Below, one piece after another: positions 37,539 through 45,919 of a DNA stretch of 64,000 nt (within the stretch, counting starts at the first letter, position 1; every line of letters begins with the position of its first letter). The position numbers and the translations under genes were made by a program. The stretch is from Pseudoalteromonas umbrosa (GTDB lineage Bacteria; Pseudomonadota; Gammaproteobacteria; Enterobacterales; Alteromonadaceae), in NCBI RefSeq assembly GCF_030125375.1, contig NZ_JASJUU010000003.1, forward strand, positions 572,247 through 636,246, given 5' to 3'. The notes under the pieces were generated by a model that searched no databases, was not told the DNA's origin, and saw only the letters and a program-made list of their open reading frames with translations.

Positions 37539-39063
37539 AACTCAATCCTAAAATTGCCTTTTCTACTTTTAACCTTAAGTTGTCAGGGTCCGGTGATTTA
37601 GCCGCTGGTTCAAACTTTCTTACACAGCGATGATCTTTGGCACACTTATCTGTTAGTGCTTTTAAAAACTGTACAAGGTCACTTTGTTGGTTTGCATCCA
37701 ATGGCGGTGCGACAAATGGCGATAGCTGTAGTAAAGCGAGTGCTTGTTGGCTGTTGTCTTGTGCATTGGTATTCAGTGTTTCACAGCTTGCATCATTCTT
37801 GAATTGGCTCAAGCCGCACGCACCACCTTTCGAAAAGAAGTCATTAATGGCGTTAGCTGGGTCAACATAATGGGCTACAACCTCTTCAAGAGTTTCATAA
37901 GCGCCTGAATGTCCATAAGGTGCTGTCAGTTCAACATTGAGTAAGCTGGGAACTTTGAATGCAAACATATTACGTTGCTGTGGATCTATGTTAAAACGGC
38001 CTTGATCAGCATTTTGTTCACTTGTGCCAATACCAAACTGGGGAAATGCCAAATTAAAGAAACCATCATTACTAAAACGAGAGCCTCCATGACAATTTAC
38101 GCACCCAGCTCCTCCCTCACTAATTTGAGAGAAGAATAAAGTAGCACCGCGTTTTTGGGCTTGCGATAGTGCATTGAGATTGCCTTTAAGGTATGCATTC
38201 CAAGGAGAGTTAATGAGGTTCACTGAAGATTGATATTGTCCTAGTGCAAGCGCAATACTATCAAATGTTATCAGTGATTCTGCGTTATCTGTACTATTAA
38301 ATGCGCGTCTAAATTCGTTAAGCCAATTGTTTTTTTCTAAGTCATCACTGCCGCTGCCATAGTTTCCGAGTCGCTCGGCCAAATGTTCACGAACGGACTG
38401 GTTGTTGAACGCATTCTCAAATGCAGCACCTCGCATTTCTTCTACTGATGTTACAGGAAAACGTGAAAGCGCGCCAACTAAGTCATTGCCTACATTAAGA
38501 TCAGCCACTCCAAAACCTGAGTCAGGAGTACTAATCACTTCCTGCTCGTTCCCTTGGATATCCGTGATGGTAAATCGCTCTACTCTACCATCCCAGAATA
38601 AACTTGAGTTTGATAATCCGACGTTAAAAATGGTCGGTGAGTTTCGTGGTATATTTATGGTATCTGATGACAGTCTTAATGGGCCAATAATATCTGGGTC
38701 AACAGCATTAGTCCCAATTGGAAAAGATAGGCCGTCTGCGCCGCCTAATCTTGGATGATGGCAGCTTGCACATGCCACGGTTTTTTCTCCGCCAAGTGCT
38801 TTACTAAAGAATAGCTTCATCCCTAGTTGAGAAACAGGGTGGCTGAGTATTGGTTGATTTGAAATATTGGGAATTGTTTCTGTTAAGTTTTGCTGAGCAA
38901 CTATTTCTTGAAGTCGAATATCAGCTTCTGTTTGAATTTTAACGATATGCTTTTTATTATTAGGGTGTTTTTTAGGTTCATGTGTTGGTTTTGCACAGAG
39001 TTGGTAACTTGAGAGAGAAAGCAAGGCTAATACTCCCAAGTTGGATATATTTTTGATTTTCAT
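37537..39063 (-). CDS. Di-haem cytochrome c peroxidase/MauG-family protein
   Basis: A 508-residue secreted protein with signal peptide (SNLGVLALLSLSSYQLCA). Two c-type haem motifs are visible: CASCH at residues 98-102, with GEKTVACASCHHPRLGGADG, and GCVNCHGGSRFSNDGFFNL later. Spacing and surroundings fit the CcpA/MauG family of periplasmic di-haem peroxidases or oxygenases. It may detoxify H2O2 or oxidise a protein partner; MauG-type post-translational activity cannot be excluded. There is no neighbour that names a partner. Confidence 0.88.
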   Translation of the reverse strand: MKIKNISNLGVLALLSLSSYQLCAKPTHEPKKHPNNKKHIVKIQTEADIRLQEIVAQQNLTETIPNISNQPILSHPVSQLGMKLFFSKALGGEKTVACASCHHPRLGGADGLSFPIGTNAVDPDIIGPLRLSSDTINIPRNSPTIFNVGLSNSSLFWDGRVERFTITDIQGNEQEVISTPDSGFGVADLNVGNDLVGALSRFPVTSVEEMRGAAFENAFNNQSVREHLAERLGNYGSGSDDLEKNNWLNEFRRAFNSTDNAESLITFDSIALALGQYQSSVNLINSPWNAYLKGNLNALSQAQKRGATLFFSQISEGGAGCVNCHGGSRFSNDGFFNLAFPQFGIGTSEQNADQGRFNIDPQQRNMFAFKVPSLLNVELTAPYGHSGAYETLEEVVAHYVDPANAINDFFSKGGACGLSQFKNDASCETLNTNAQDNSQQALALLQLSPFVAPPLDANQQSDLVQFLKALTDKCAKDHRCVRKFEPAAKSPDPDNLRLKVEKAILGLS

Positions 39064-39138
39064 ATTTTCGCCCCTTCATTTAATAACCTTTAGCTTGGTT
39101 AGTAAATGTGCAAAAAATATGTTCAGATTTAGTTCAAT

Positions 39139-39741
39139 TTAGGTTTGTTTATTTGTTCGGTTGTACCACCTGACTATTTCTTTGTGATCTCGAGTAACTG
39201 AATCACCCTCTAATTCGCATTGCTTAACCTCGTTAGCAAGCACACTTTCAGCGCTTAGCTCTAACTTCTGTAGCAATGTACTCAAGGTTGCCTTTTCTTT
39301 TTCAGTGAAACTCTCTAGTAACCTCTCTTCTCTTTGTTTCAGGTGCTCAGTTATTTTACTGTAGATATCAACCCCTTCATTAGTTAATTCTACAGGTTTA
39401 CTTCGTGTATTTGGATTTATCTGTGCGTATTGAGCCAAGTCTTTTTTTATTAAAGCATTGATAGCACGTGTTGTTGAATAAGGGTCAAGCCTAGTTTGAT
39501 AAGCAATGTCTGACGCTGTGATTGGTCCATACGAACCTATATTGATTAAAATTCTGAGCTCTCTGGTATCGCAGTCTGTGAGGTTACGCACAATAGGATC
39601 TCTAGATATTGATAAGAGGTTACTTACCACAGCGACTTGAAATGGAATATGTGTCTCGAGTGCAAGTTCACTGTCTTGTTTTTTAGAAAAGCTTTCTAAT
39701 CTGTTTTTTAATGCATTTTGATATGAAATTTCACTAGACAA
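39139..39741 (-). CDS. MarR-family transcriptional regulator
   Basis: A 200-residue winged-helix regulator. The DNA-binding part includes RELRILINIGSYGPITASDI then AYQTRLDPYSTTRAINALIK and the wing KKDLAQYAQINPNTRSKPVELTNEG, a clear MarR signature. The C-terminal 40 residues include a Cys and may take part in dimerisation or sensing. It is divergent from a CMD/AhpD-like gene; the TGTTGCATATGCAACA palindrome between them is the likely operator for both. Confidence 0.88.
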   Translation of the reverse strand: MSSEISYQNALKNRLESFSKKQDSELALETHIPFQVAVVSNLLSISRDPIVRNLTDCDTRELRILINIGSYGPITASDIAYQTRLDPYSTTRAINALIKKDLAQYAQINPNTRSKPVELTNEGVDIYSKITEHLKQREERLLESFTEKEKATLSTLLQKLELSAESVLANEVKQCELEGDSVTRDHKEIVRWYNRTNKQT

Positions 39742-39764
39742 TTAGAATCTCCAGAGTTATGTTA

Positions 39765-39780
39765 TGTTGCATATGCAACA
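39765..39780. promoter_or_regulatory. Palindromic MarR operator candidate
   Basis: TGTTGCATATGCAACA is a perfect 16-bp palindrome, 24 bases from the MarR start and 27 bases from the CMD gene start. Size and location are typical for MarR-family autoregulatory operators. Confidence 0.7.
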
Positions 39781-39807
39781 AATAATGATATTCAACAGGA
39801 GCTGATT

Positions 39808-40401
39808 ATGCCCTTAGTTACCCCACTTTCTCAAGATCACGATCAGGAAGTTACTGAGCTCGCAAAGTTTTTTAATGAAACATTAGGGTTTTGCCCTAAT
39901 AGTGTGCTTACTATGCAGATAAGACCTGCAATTGCACGCGCATTTATTAATTTAAATAAAGCGGTTATGGAAAATCATGGCCGAGTTACATCAGAGCTAA
40001 AAAGATTAGTCGGGTATATCACCAGTGCTAATACAGGTTGTCGCTATTGCGAAGCCCACACTATTTTGGCGGCTCAACGTTATGGTGGTACTGATTCACG
40101 TCTAGCTCAAATCTGGCAATTCCGTGAATCGGATGTATTTACAGACGGTGAAAAAGCCGCATTTGAATTTGCCCTTGCCGCATCGAGCGTACCTAACGCA
40201 GTTGATAATACAATTGAACTAGAACTCAAAAAGTATTGGGATGATGGGGAAATCGTCGAAATTCTCGGTGTTATTTCGTTATTTGGCTATTTAAACCGCT
40301 GGAATGACTCAATGGGTACATCTTTAGAGTCTGGTGCAATTGATGCTGGAGAGACACTTTTAAAACAAAACAACTGGGAAGTTGGAAAACATCAGTCTTA
40401 A
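39808..40401 (+). CDS. Carboxymuconolactone decarboxylase-family (AhpD-like) protein
   Basis: A 197-residue cytoplasmic protein with an all-helical CMD domain. The redox motif is C78-R-Y-C81-E-A-H84, corresponding to the AhpD-type CxxCxxH active site. The N-terminal 55 residues form the usual leading helices. AGGAG precedes the ATG. AhpD-like proteins act in peroxide reduction with lipoyl partners or as peroxidases, so the gene may respond to oxidative or electrophile stress under control of the divergent MarR protein. A terminator follows about 25 bases after its stop. Confidence 0.88.
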   Translation: MPLVTPLSQDHDQEVTELAKFFNETLGFCPNSVLTMQIRPAIARAFINLNKAVMENHGRVTSELKRLVGYITSANTGCRYCEAHTILAAQRYGGTDSRLAQIWQFRESDVFTDGEKAAFEFALAASSVPNAVDNTIELELKKYWDDGEIVEILGVISLFGYLNRWNDSMGTSLESGAIDAGETLLKQNNWEVGKHQS

Positions 40402-40425
40402 ACCTACCTTTACATCTCAACTACC

Positions 40426-40460
40426 AAAGGCTTTTTCGTAAGATAAAGCCTTTTTATTTT
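40426..40460 (+). terminator. Terminator after the CMD-family gene
   Basis: AAAGGCTTT and AAAGCCTTT form a 9-bp stem followed by TTATTTT. It is a plain intrinsic terminator ending the CMD/AhpD-like transcript. Confidence 0.85.
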
Positions 40461-40472
40461 AGTCTTCTAAAT

Positions 40473-40489
40473 TTGAACAAATTGTTCAA
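40473..40489. promoter_or_regulatory. 17-bp palindrome TTGAACAA-A-TTGTTCAA
   Basis: A perfect 8-1-8 palindrome about 330 bases upstream of the regulator gene. Partial copies of the half-site TTGAACA occur downstream. It is a candidate operator, although its distance leaves its target uncertain. Confidence 0.45.
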
Positions 40490-40717
40490 CATCCATGCTT
40501 GAATGTGAAACTTTAGCTATTTTAAGCCTCCATCTTGGTAACTAGTTTGACTGCAAATAGCGAAATTGAACAGTTTTAATTCGAAAGTTTCATTATTTAC
40601 CAAAACTTTTAAAACTTTTTACCCAAGCGATATACAAACAGTTCAAAACAGACTAGATTACAGTCTGGCTTTAGGTACTGACTCGACTATTTTAAATTAA
40701 GAAATAGTAACCATTTT

Positions 40718-40743
40718 AAAGTTTCAGAAAAAAATGAAACTTT
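40718..40743. promoter_or_regulatory. Inverted pair AAAGTTTCA - 8 bp - TGAAACTTT
   Basis: Two perfect 9-base arms separated by an A-rich 8-base spacer, about 65-90 bases before the ATG of the GbsR-like regulator. Single copies of the same 9-mer at 40506 and 40584 lie further upstream. This is a likely binding site for that regulator. Confidence 0.55.
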
Positions 40744-40806
40744 GGTTGATCTGAGTCAGTTATCTTTGTATATTTAACTTTCAATAATTACTGAACGTTT
40801 AGAATT

Positions 40807-41352
40807 ATGAATTTATCACCAAAAATCGAAAACTTCGTGCTCCATTGCGGTGAAATGGGCAGTCGTTGGGGATTTAATAGAACAATTGGGCAAATGGTCG
40901 GGTTACTCGTTATTAATGAGCACCCACTTACTGCAAACCAAATTGCAGAAGCTCTAAAGATTTCCCGTGGCAATGTAAGTATGGGTATCAAAGAGTTGCA
41001 ATCATGGCAATTAGTCAAAGTTCATCATATTCCCGGCGATAGAAAAGAATATTATGCGCCGAACGGTACTATCTGGGATCTTGCAAATAAAGTGTTTGAA
41101 GAAAGACGAAAGCGAGAAATTGACCCTACTCTGACATTATTACGTGACCAAATATTGGATACCGCGAATACGCCAGAAGAAAAGTACGCTCAGGAGCAAA
41201 TGCAATCCATACATGATCTTTTAGAAACAGTTACTAAATGGTCAGCTGAATTGCAAAGGTTGACACCTGAACAATTGCAATCATTGATGAAGCTAGGCTC
41301 GTCTGTTAGTAAGGTGATCGACCTCAAGGATAAGTTATTGAAAAAGTCGTAA
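40807..41352 (+). CDS. GbsR/MarR-type transcriptional regulator
   Basis: A 181-residue winged-helix protein. The N-terminal helix RWGFNRTIGQMVGLLVINEH and the helix-turn-helix LTANQIAEALKISRGNVSMGIKEL, followed by WQLVKVHHIPGDRKEYYA, are characteristic of the GbsR subgroup. A helical C-terminal half (to residue 181) probably dimerises. It lies 16 bases upstream of the oxidase genes on the same strand, so it probably controls them. The AAAGTTTCA-type repeats upstream are a plausible binding site. Confidence 0.88.
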   Translation: MNLSPKIENFVLHCGEMGSRWGFNRTIGQMVGLLVINEHPLTANQIAEALKISRGNVSMGIKELQSWQLVKVHHIPGDRKEYYAPNGTIWDLANKVFEERRKREIDPTLTLLRDQILDTANTPEEKYAQEQMQSIHDLLETVTKWSAELQRLTPEQLQSLMKLGSSVSKVIDLKDKLLKKS

Positions 41353-41368
41353 CTAACAGAGGTGTGTC

Positions 41369-42715
41369 ATGCTTGATACCTTATTGCTGTCGCGAATACA
41401 GTTCGCGACGAATATAAGCTTCCATATACTTTTCCCGACCATATCCATTGCACTTGCATGGTTTTTGGTTTTTTTTAAAGTCAGATATGTTCAAACTAAG
41501 CAGCCCGTTTGGCTCCGGGCTTATAGGTTTTGGGTTAAAATTTTTGCCCTTACTTTCGCTTTAGGTGTTGTCAGTGGTATTACCATGTCGTTTCAATTTG
41601 GCACAAATTGGCCAGGTTTTATGGAGCGTATTGGCAATATTGCAGGCCCCTTGTTGGGATATGAAGTTCTGACTGCTTTCTTTATGGAGGCGACCTTTTT
41701 AGGTGTCATGTTATTTGGTATGAAGCGTGTTAGCCCCGCTGTACACACTTTTTCAACAGTAGTTGTGGCTATAGGCACAACGATTTCTGCTTTTTGGATA
41801 TTATCTCTAAACAGTTGGATGCAAACGCCAGCTGGATACGAGATTGTTGATGGAGTATTCTACCCCAAGGATTGGTTCGCTATTATTTTTAACCCTTCGT
41901 TTGGTTATCGTCTGTCACACGTGCTTTTGGCTTCTGGGATCACAGCATCCTTTTTGATTGCTGGGATCAGCGCTTACCGCTTATTAAAAAACGATCATAA
42001 ACATGCGCCAAAATTAACGCTCAAAGTCGCTTTAACGGTTGCGATGGTGTTGGCTCCGTTGCAAGCTGTTGTCGGTGATTTGCATGGTTTAAATACTTTT
42101 GAACATCAACCGCAAAAAGTGGCTGCAATGGAAGGTGTTTGGGAGACAGAAAAAGGGGCACCTCTACTATTATTTGCTGTTCCCGATGAGGTCAACAGAA
42201 CCAATCATTTTGAATTAGCTATTCCAAATTTAGCGAGTTTAATTTTAACTCATGAACTAGATGGCGAAATTAAAGGCCTTAATGAATTTCAAGGGGCACA
42301 CCCACCCGTCAAGCCTGTATTCTACGGGTTTCGAGTTATGGTTGGTCTCGGTTTATTGATGATCCTAGTAGCAGCTTTGACGAGAGTGACTTTATGGAAA
42401 CATCAGAAATTACCCGCTTGGCAGCTCAGATTGCTTGTCGTTATGACATTCTCTGGTTGGATCGCAACATTGGCTGGTTGGTATGTGACTGAAATTGGTC
42501 GACAACCTTATATGGTCCAAGGATTAGTCAGAATAGATGAGTTAGTTACACAAGTCCCTTCTGAACATGTACTTTATACACTGATTGGTTATCTGTGCGT
42601 TTATACATTGCTTCTGAGTGCTTATATCAAAACACTCTTTTATACAGCTGATAAAGCTGTCGAAGTTGAAGAGTATGAGCTTAATCCCCCTATGCGAGGT
42701 GAAAATTATGCTTAA
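41369..42715 (+). CDS. cydA: Cyanide-insensitive-type bd ubiquinol oxidase, subunit I
   Basis: A 448-residue membrane protein of the CydA family. The N-terminal RIQFATNISFHILFPTISI has the haem-binding His in its usual place. The sequence is shorter than E. coli CydA (about 520) and has the GWYVTEIGRQPYMVQG motif typical of the CIO/short Q-loop branch. It forms the quinol-oxidising and oxygen-reducing subunit with subunit II, and allows respiration at low oxygen or with cyanide or NO present. It overlaps subunit II by 8 bases and sits behind its probable regulator. Confidence 0.93.
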   Translation: MLDTLLLSRIQFATNISFHILFPTISIALAWFLVFFKVRYVQTKQPVWLRAYRFWVKIFALTFALGVVSGITMSFQFGTNWPGFMERIGNIAGPLLGYEVLTAFFMEATFLGVMLFGMKRVSPAVHTFSTVVVAIGTTISAFWILSLNSWMQTPAGYEIVDGVFYPKDWFAIIFNPSFGYRLSHVLLASGITASFLIAGISAYRLLKNDHKHAPKLTLKVALTVAMVLAPLQAVVGDLHGLNTFEHQPQKVAAMEGVWETEKGAPLLLFAVPDEVNRTNHFELAIPNLASLILTHELDGEIKGLNEFQGAHPPVKPVFYGFRVMVGLGLLMILVAALTRVTLWKHQKLPAWQLRLLVVMTFSGWIATLAGWYVTEIGRQPYMVQGLVRIDELVTQVPSEHVLYTLIGYLCVYTLLLSAYIKTLFYTADKAVEVEEYELNPPMRGENYA

Positions 42716-43709
42716 TAGTGAATTCTTAGCACAATTTTATGGCGCACTTATGGCCTTGGCTATTCTGGTATATGCAGTGCTAGATGGATATGATTTAGGA
42801 GTTGGCATTTTATTGCCTCTTAAAGAAAAAAAACAAGCTGATACCATGATTGCTTCCATTGGCCCATTTTGGGATGCGAATGAGACTTGGCTTGTACTTG
42901 CTGTCGGTTTGGCTTTGATTGCATTTCCTATGGCGCATTCAGTTATTCTGCAGGCCTTATATCTGCCGGTGGCTTTAATGTTGCTTGGTTTAATTTTACG
43001 AGGCGTTGCATTTGATTTTCGTGCTAAAGCAAAAACAAAATACCAAGATGCATGGGACATTAGTTTTAAAATTGGCAGTATTATCACTGCATTTGCACAA
43101 GGCTTTATGCTGGGCCTATATGTCATGTCCTTTGAGCAGAGCATGCAAAGTTATGCATTCGCAATGCTTAGCGGCTTCGGTGTAATTGCTGCTTATGCAC
43201 TCATAGGTTCTGCTTGGTTGATCATGAAAACCAATAGTGAACTTCAACAAAAAGCGATTCTGTGGTGTGCAAAATCTAACATGATTGCTGCACTTGGTGT
43301 GATTTCTATATCCATTGTAAATCCGCTAATCAATGACTTCGTCGCATCTAAATGGTTTAACATAAACGAGTCATTACTGTTATTGCCTATCCCCATTTTA
43401 TGCTTAGGTCTGTTTGTTTTGCTCCATTGTGTTCTTACACGCTATCCAAGTTTCGACAATATTAAAAAAAGCTGGGCGCCTTTTGCTATCGCGACTTGCA
43501 TATTTTTATTATGTTTTTTAGGTTTGCTTAACAGTTTTTACCCATATGTTGTACCAAACCAACTGACTATTTACGAGTCTCTTGCAGACCCATCTGCACT
43601 GACATTTATGCTATATGGTGTTGTGTTGGTGGTTCCAGCAATTATCGGATATACATTATTTTCTTATCGTGTTTTTTGGGGAAAAACACAAGCGTTATCT
43701 TATTACTAA
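42708..43709 (+). CDS. cydB: bd ubiquinol oxidase, subunit II
   Basis: A 333-residue membrane protein of the CydB family, starting at the ATG at 42708 (8-base overlap with subunit I; earlier in-frame starts lie inside subunit I). Conserved features are VLDGYDLGVGILLPL near the N-terminus and IGPFWDANETWLVLA. It pairs with subunit I in the oxidase. No small CydX-like third subunit gene is visible after it, consistent with the CIO branch. A strong terminator follows. Confidence 0.93.
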   Translation: MLNSEFLAQFYGALMALAILVYAVLDGYDLGVGILLPLKEKKQADTMIASIGPFWDANETWLVLAVGLALIAFPMAHSVILQALYLPVALMLLGLILRGVAFDFRAKAKTKYQDAWDISFKIGSIITAFAQGFMLGLYVMSFEQSMQSYAFAMLSGFGVIAAYALIGSAWLIMKTNSELQQKAILWCAKSNMIAALGVISISIVNPLINDFVASKWFNINESLLLLPIPILCLGLFVLLHCVLTRYPSFDNIKKSWAPFAIATCIFLLCFLGLLNSFYPYVVPNQLTIYESLADPSALTFMLYGVVLVVPAIIGYTLFSYRVFWGKTQALSYY

Positions 43710-43729
43710 TTTTCATTCATTAGCCCAAC

Positions 43730-43757
43730 AAAAAGGCAGCTTATAAGCTGCCTTTTT
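43730..43757. terminator. Bidirectional terminator after the oxidase genes
   Basis: AAAAAGGCAGCTTA and TAAGCTGCCTTTTT form a perfect 14-bp stem with A and T runs, between the convergent oxidase and murein hydrolase genes. Confidence 0.92.
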
Positions 43758-43773
43758 TATACCAAAAATTTGA

Positions 43774-44790
43774 CTAAATTTTTGGATAACCAATTCTATC
43801 TGAAAGGTAACCTACGCTTGTGACAAAATAATAGCTACGGTTCCAATTCATCAGCGCTTTGTAATTATCATACGCTAAATACATCCTGCCATTAATATCA
43901 TCTGGCATGACTAGTGCTGCATTAATATTAACATTGGGTAAGTCGGTACCATCTGTACGTCTTACACCGAGTTCTTGCCAGTCGGATAAAGAGCGCTCTG
44001 AATTATTGAAAAATTCAAGCCATTGACTATGGTTTTTAGTGCCTCTTTTTAACACGTAATTTTCAGAAAAGTTTTCAGGCAGCTTCACCTGTCTTCCCCA
44101 AGTTAAGTTGTTATTCCAACCAACGCTTTTAAGATAATTAGCGATTGAAGCAAAGGCATCTTCTTTTGTTGTCCAAATGTCTTTTCGGCCATCTTTATTG
44201 TAATCAACTGCATAAGCATTGAAAGACGTAGGCATAAACTGGGTTTGTCCCATTGCGCCAGCCCATGAGCCTTTAAACTTGTCTAAGCCGATATGCCCAT
44301 CACGTAAAATATCTAGGGCGGCCCATAGTTGACGTTTGTACAAGGCTTCGCGTCTGCCATCGAACGCTAAAGTGACCAAAGAACTGATAACTGGATAGCC
44401 ACCTTGTACTCTGCCAAAACTACTTTCAAGGCCCCAAAGCGCAATAATGAAACGGCCTTGAACACCGAAATCACGTTCAATTTGATCTAACAGTTCTTTG
44501 TTTTCTTTGTATAGTTTTCTAGCGCGTTTGACTTTCCAATCAGGAACACGTTTTGGCAAATATGTTTCAAGTGTTTCAACGATCTCAGGCTGTGTTTTGT
44601 CTGCTTTAATTACTTTCTTTTTAAACGTCGCTGTAGCGAAAGCAGAGTCTATTAAGGATTGTTCATATCCTTTGGCAACGGCTTCTGATTTTAGTTTTTG
44701 AACATATTTATCAAAGTCCGCTTGAGTCGCTGCACTGACTGACGCTGAAAAACACAGAGATGTAAGTATAACTTTTAAAGTCTTAGTCAC
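43774..44790 (-). CDS. Lytic murein transglycosylase (MltB family)
   Basis: The preferred start is GTG at 44790, which follows GGAGCAAAGA and gives a clean signal peptide (TKTLKVILTSLCFSASVSA). An ATG at 44820 adds ten residues and lies further inside the upstream gene. The mature protein has RFIIALWGLESSFGRVQGGY with the catalytic Glu in the ESSFG motif and GSWAGAMGQTQFMPTSF, the conserved SLT_2/MltB region. The C-terminal RSYYFVTSVGYLSDRIGYPKI is also typical. It cleaves peptidoglycan to 1,6-anhydro-MurNAc products. The stop of the YcgL gene overlaps this start. Confidence 0.92.
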   Translation of the reverse strand: MTKTLKVILTSLCFSASVSAATQADFDKYVQKLKSEAVAKGYEQSLIDSAFATATFKKKVIKADKTQPEIVETLETYLPKRVPDWKVKRARKLYKENKELLDQIERDFGVQGRFIIALWGLESSFGRVQGGYPVISSLVTLAFDGRREALYKRQLWAALDILRDGHIGLDKFKGSWAGAMGQTQFMPTSFNAYAVDYNKDGRKDIWTTKEDAFASIANYLKSVGWNNNLTWGRQVKLPENFSENYVLKRGTKNHSQWLEFFNNSERSLSDWQELGVRRTDGTDLPNVNINAALVMPDDINGRMYLAYDNYKALMNWNRSYYFVTSVGYLSDRIGYPKI

Positions 44791-45064
44791 TCTTTGCTCC
44801 ATTTCGTTTTTTAAATTCATCCAGAAGATTTTCTTCCGGAGGTGGAATCTGCAAGTAAAACCCTTGTTCGGTTAATTTTTCCTTAACCGTGCTTAAATCT
44901 GCAACCCCAAGTTTCTCTCTTCTGGCAAGATCAACTAACATTACAAATATTGGGGTGCCAAAAGTGCTCATCAAAGGCTCAGGAACTTTGCTGAAATCGT
45001 CTCTTTTTTCAACAAAAAGGTAGGTGTCGGCTTTTTTACTACTTTTGTATACTGCACTTAGCAT
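44783..45064 (-). CDS. ycgL: YcgL-domain protein
   Basis: A 93-residue protein matching the YcgL (UPF0745) family: MLSAVYKSSKKADTYLFVEK, VPEPLMSTFGTPIFVMLVDL and LTEQGFYLQIPPPEENLL. Function is not known. It is divergent from minC and overlaps the start of mltB by a few bases; ycgL next to minC is a conserved gammaproteobacterial order. Confidence 0.92.
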   Translation of the reverse strand: MLSAVYKSSKKADTYLFVEKRDDFSKVPEPLMSTFGTPIFVMLVDLARREKLGVADLSTVKEKLTEQGFYLQIPPPEENLLDEFKKRNGAKSD

Positions 45065-45212
45065 TATAACCCTATAAATTCTTGCTTATCTTAGAGCAGC
45101 ACTATACCATGACATATATAATAATTGGAAAGTTTTGCTGCTCTCAAACGTACACAGTACGGGGTCAAAATAAGATTTAATAAAGAGTACGCAGTTATAT
45201 TTTTGAGCGCTT

Positions 45213-45914
45213 ATGTCTACACAATCTTTCGAACTCAAAGGGAACCTTTTCACGTTATCTGTATTACAGCTTTTAAATGCTGACTTAAGTATTGTAAAAG
45301 CGCAGTTGAGTGAAAAAATATCTCAGGCGCCTAAGTTTTTTAAAGGTGCACCTATTGTAATAAATCTGGCCGAAGTTCAAGACGAGCCTTTGGTACTCTC
45401 AGATTTAAAGTCTATCTTAAGTGAGTTATCACTCAATCCTGTTGGTATTTGCAACGGCAACGACGAGCATAACGAAACAGCTAAGTCCATTGGTATGTCT
45501 GTTTTGAATTATACAAAAGATGTTACGCCAAGCGTTTCTAGTAATACTAAAACTGAAGTTGTCGAAAAACATGTCTATATGCCTGCTCAAGTTGTTAACG
45601 GAACTGTGAGGTCCGGTCAGCAAATATACGCAAAAGACAGAGATTTGATTATTATGGGCGCCGTTAGTCATGGCGCAGAAGTCATTGCAGACGGTAATAT
45701 TCATATTTACGGAACATTACGGGGCCGTGCAATTGCTGGTGCACAAGGTAATGATTCTGCGAGTATTTACTGTCAAAAATTGGAAGCTGAACTAGTATCA
45801 GTGAATGGTAGCTACTGGATCAGCGATTCCCTCCAGGGGGAATTTTGGGGCAATCCTTGTAAGATTACTCAAACAAACGAATCTTTAGAATTAACAGCAT
45901 TGGTCAAAGGATAA
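45213..45914 (+). CDS. minC: Septum-site inhibitor MinC
   Basis: A 233-residue protein: N-terminal FtsZ-inhibiting domain (about 1-105) and C-terminal beta-helix domain with VVNGTVRSGQQIYAKDRDLI and IIMGAVSHGAEVIADGNIHI then YGTLRGRAIAGA, the MinD-binding part. With MinD it prevents Z-ring formation at cell poles. minC, minD and minE follow with 5- and 1-base gaps, so they form one operon. Confidence 0.96.
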   Translation: MSTQSFELKGNLFTLSVLQLLNADLSIVKAQLSEKISQAPKFFKGAPIVINLAEVQDEPLVLSDLKSILSELSLNPVGICNGNDEHNETAKSIGMSVLNYTKDVTPSVSSNTKTEVVEKHVYMPAQVVNGTVRSGQQIYAKDRDLIIMGAVSHGAEVIADGNIHIYGTLRGRAIAGAQGNDSASIYCQKLEAELVSVNGSYWISDSLQGEFWGNPCKITQTNESLELTALVKG

Positions 45915-45919
45915 ATCTA

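Larger units (their letters stand above)
40402..40806. other. Regulatory region before the bd-oxidase operon
   Basis: About 400 bases without genes. It holds the terminator of the CMD gene, the palindrome TTGAACAA-A-TTGTTCAA at 40473, and four copies of AAAGTTTCA/TGAAACTTT (at 40506, 40584, 40718 and 40735). TTGAACAGTTTTAA and AACAGTTCAA-like half sites also occur at about 40567 and 40637. The density of repeats suggests a complex promoter. Confidence 0.6.

Noticed and set aside
40473-40489. FNR-type site before the oxidase operon
   Set aside because: The palindrome TTGAACAA-A-TTGTTCAA lacks the TTGAT-N4-ATCAA core.
42737-43144. Long open frame opposite the bd-oxidase subunit II gene
   Set aside because: Shadow of a strong coding gene on the other strand; no ribosome site or family signature.
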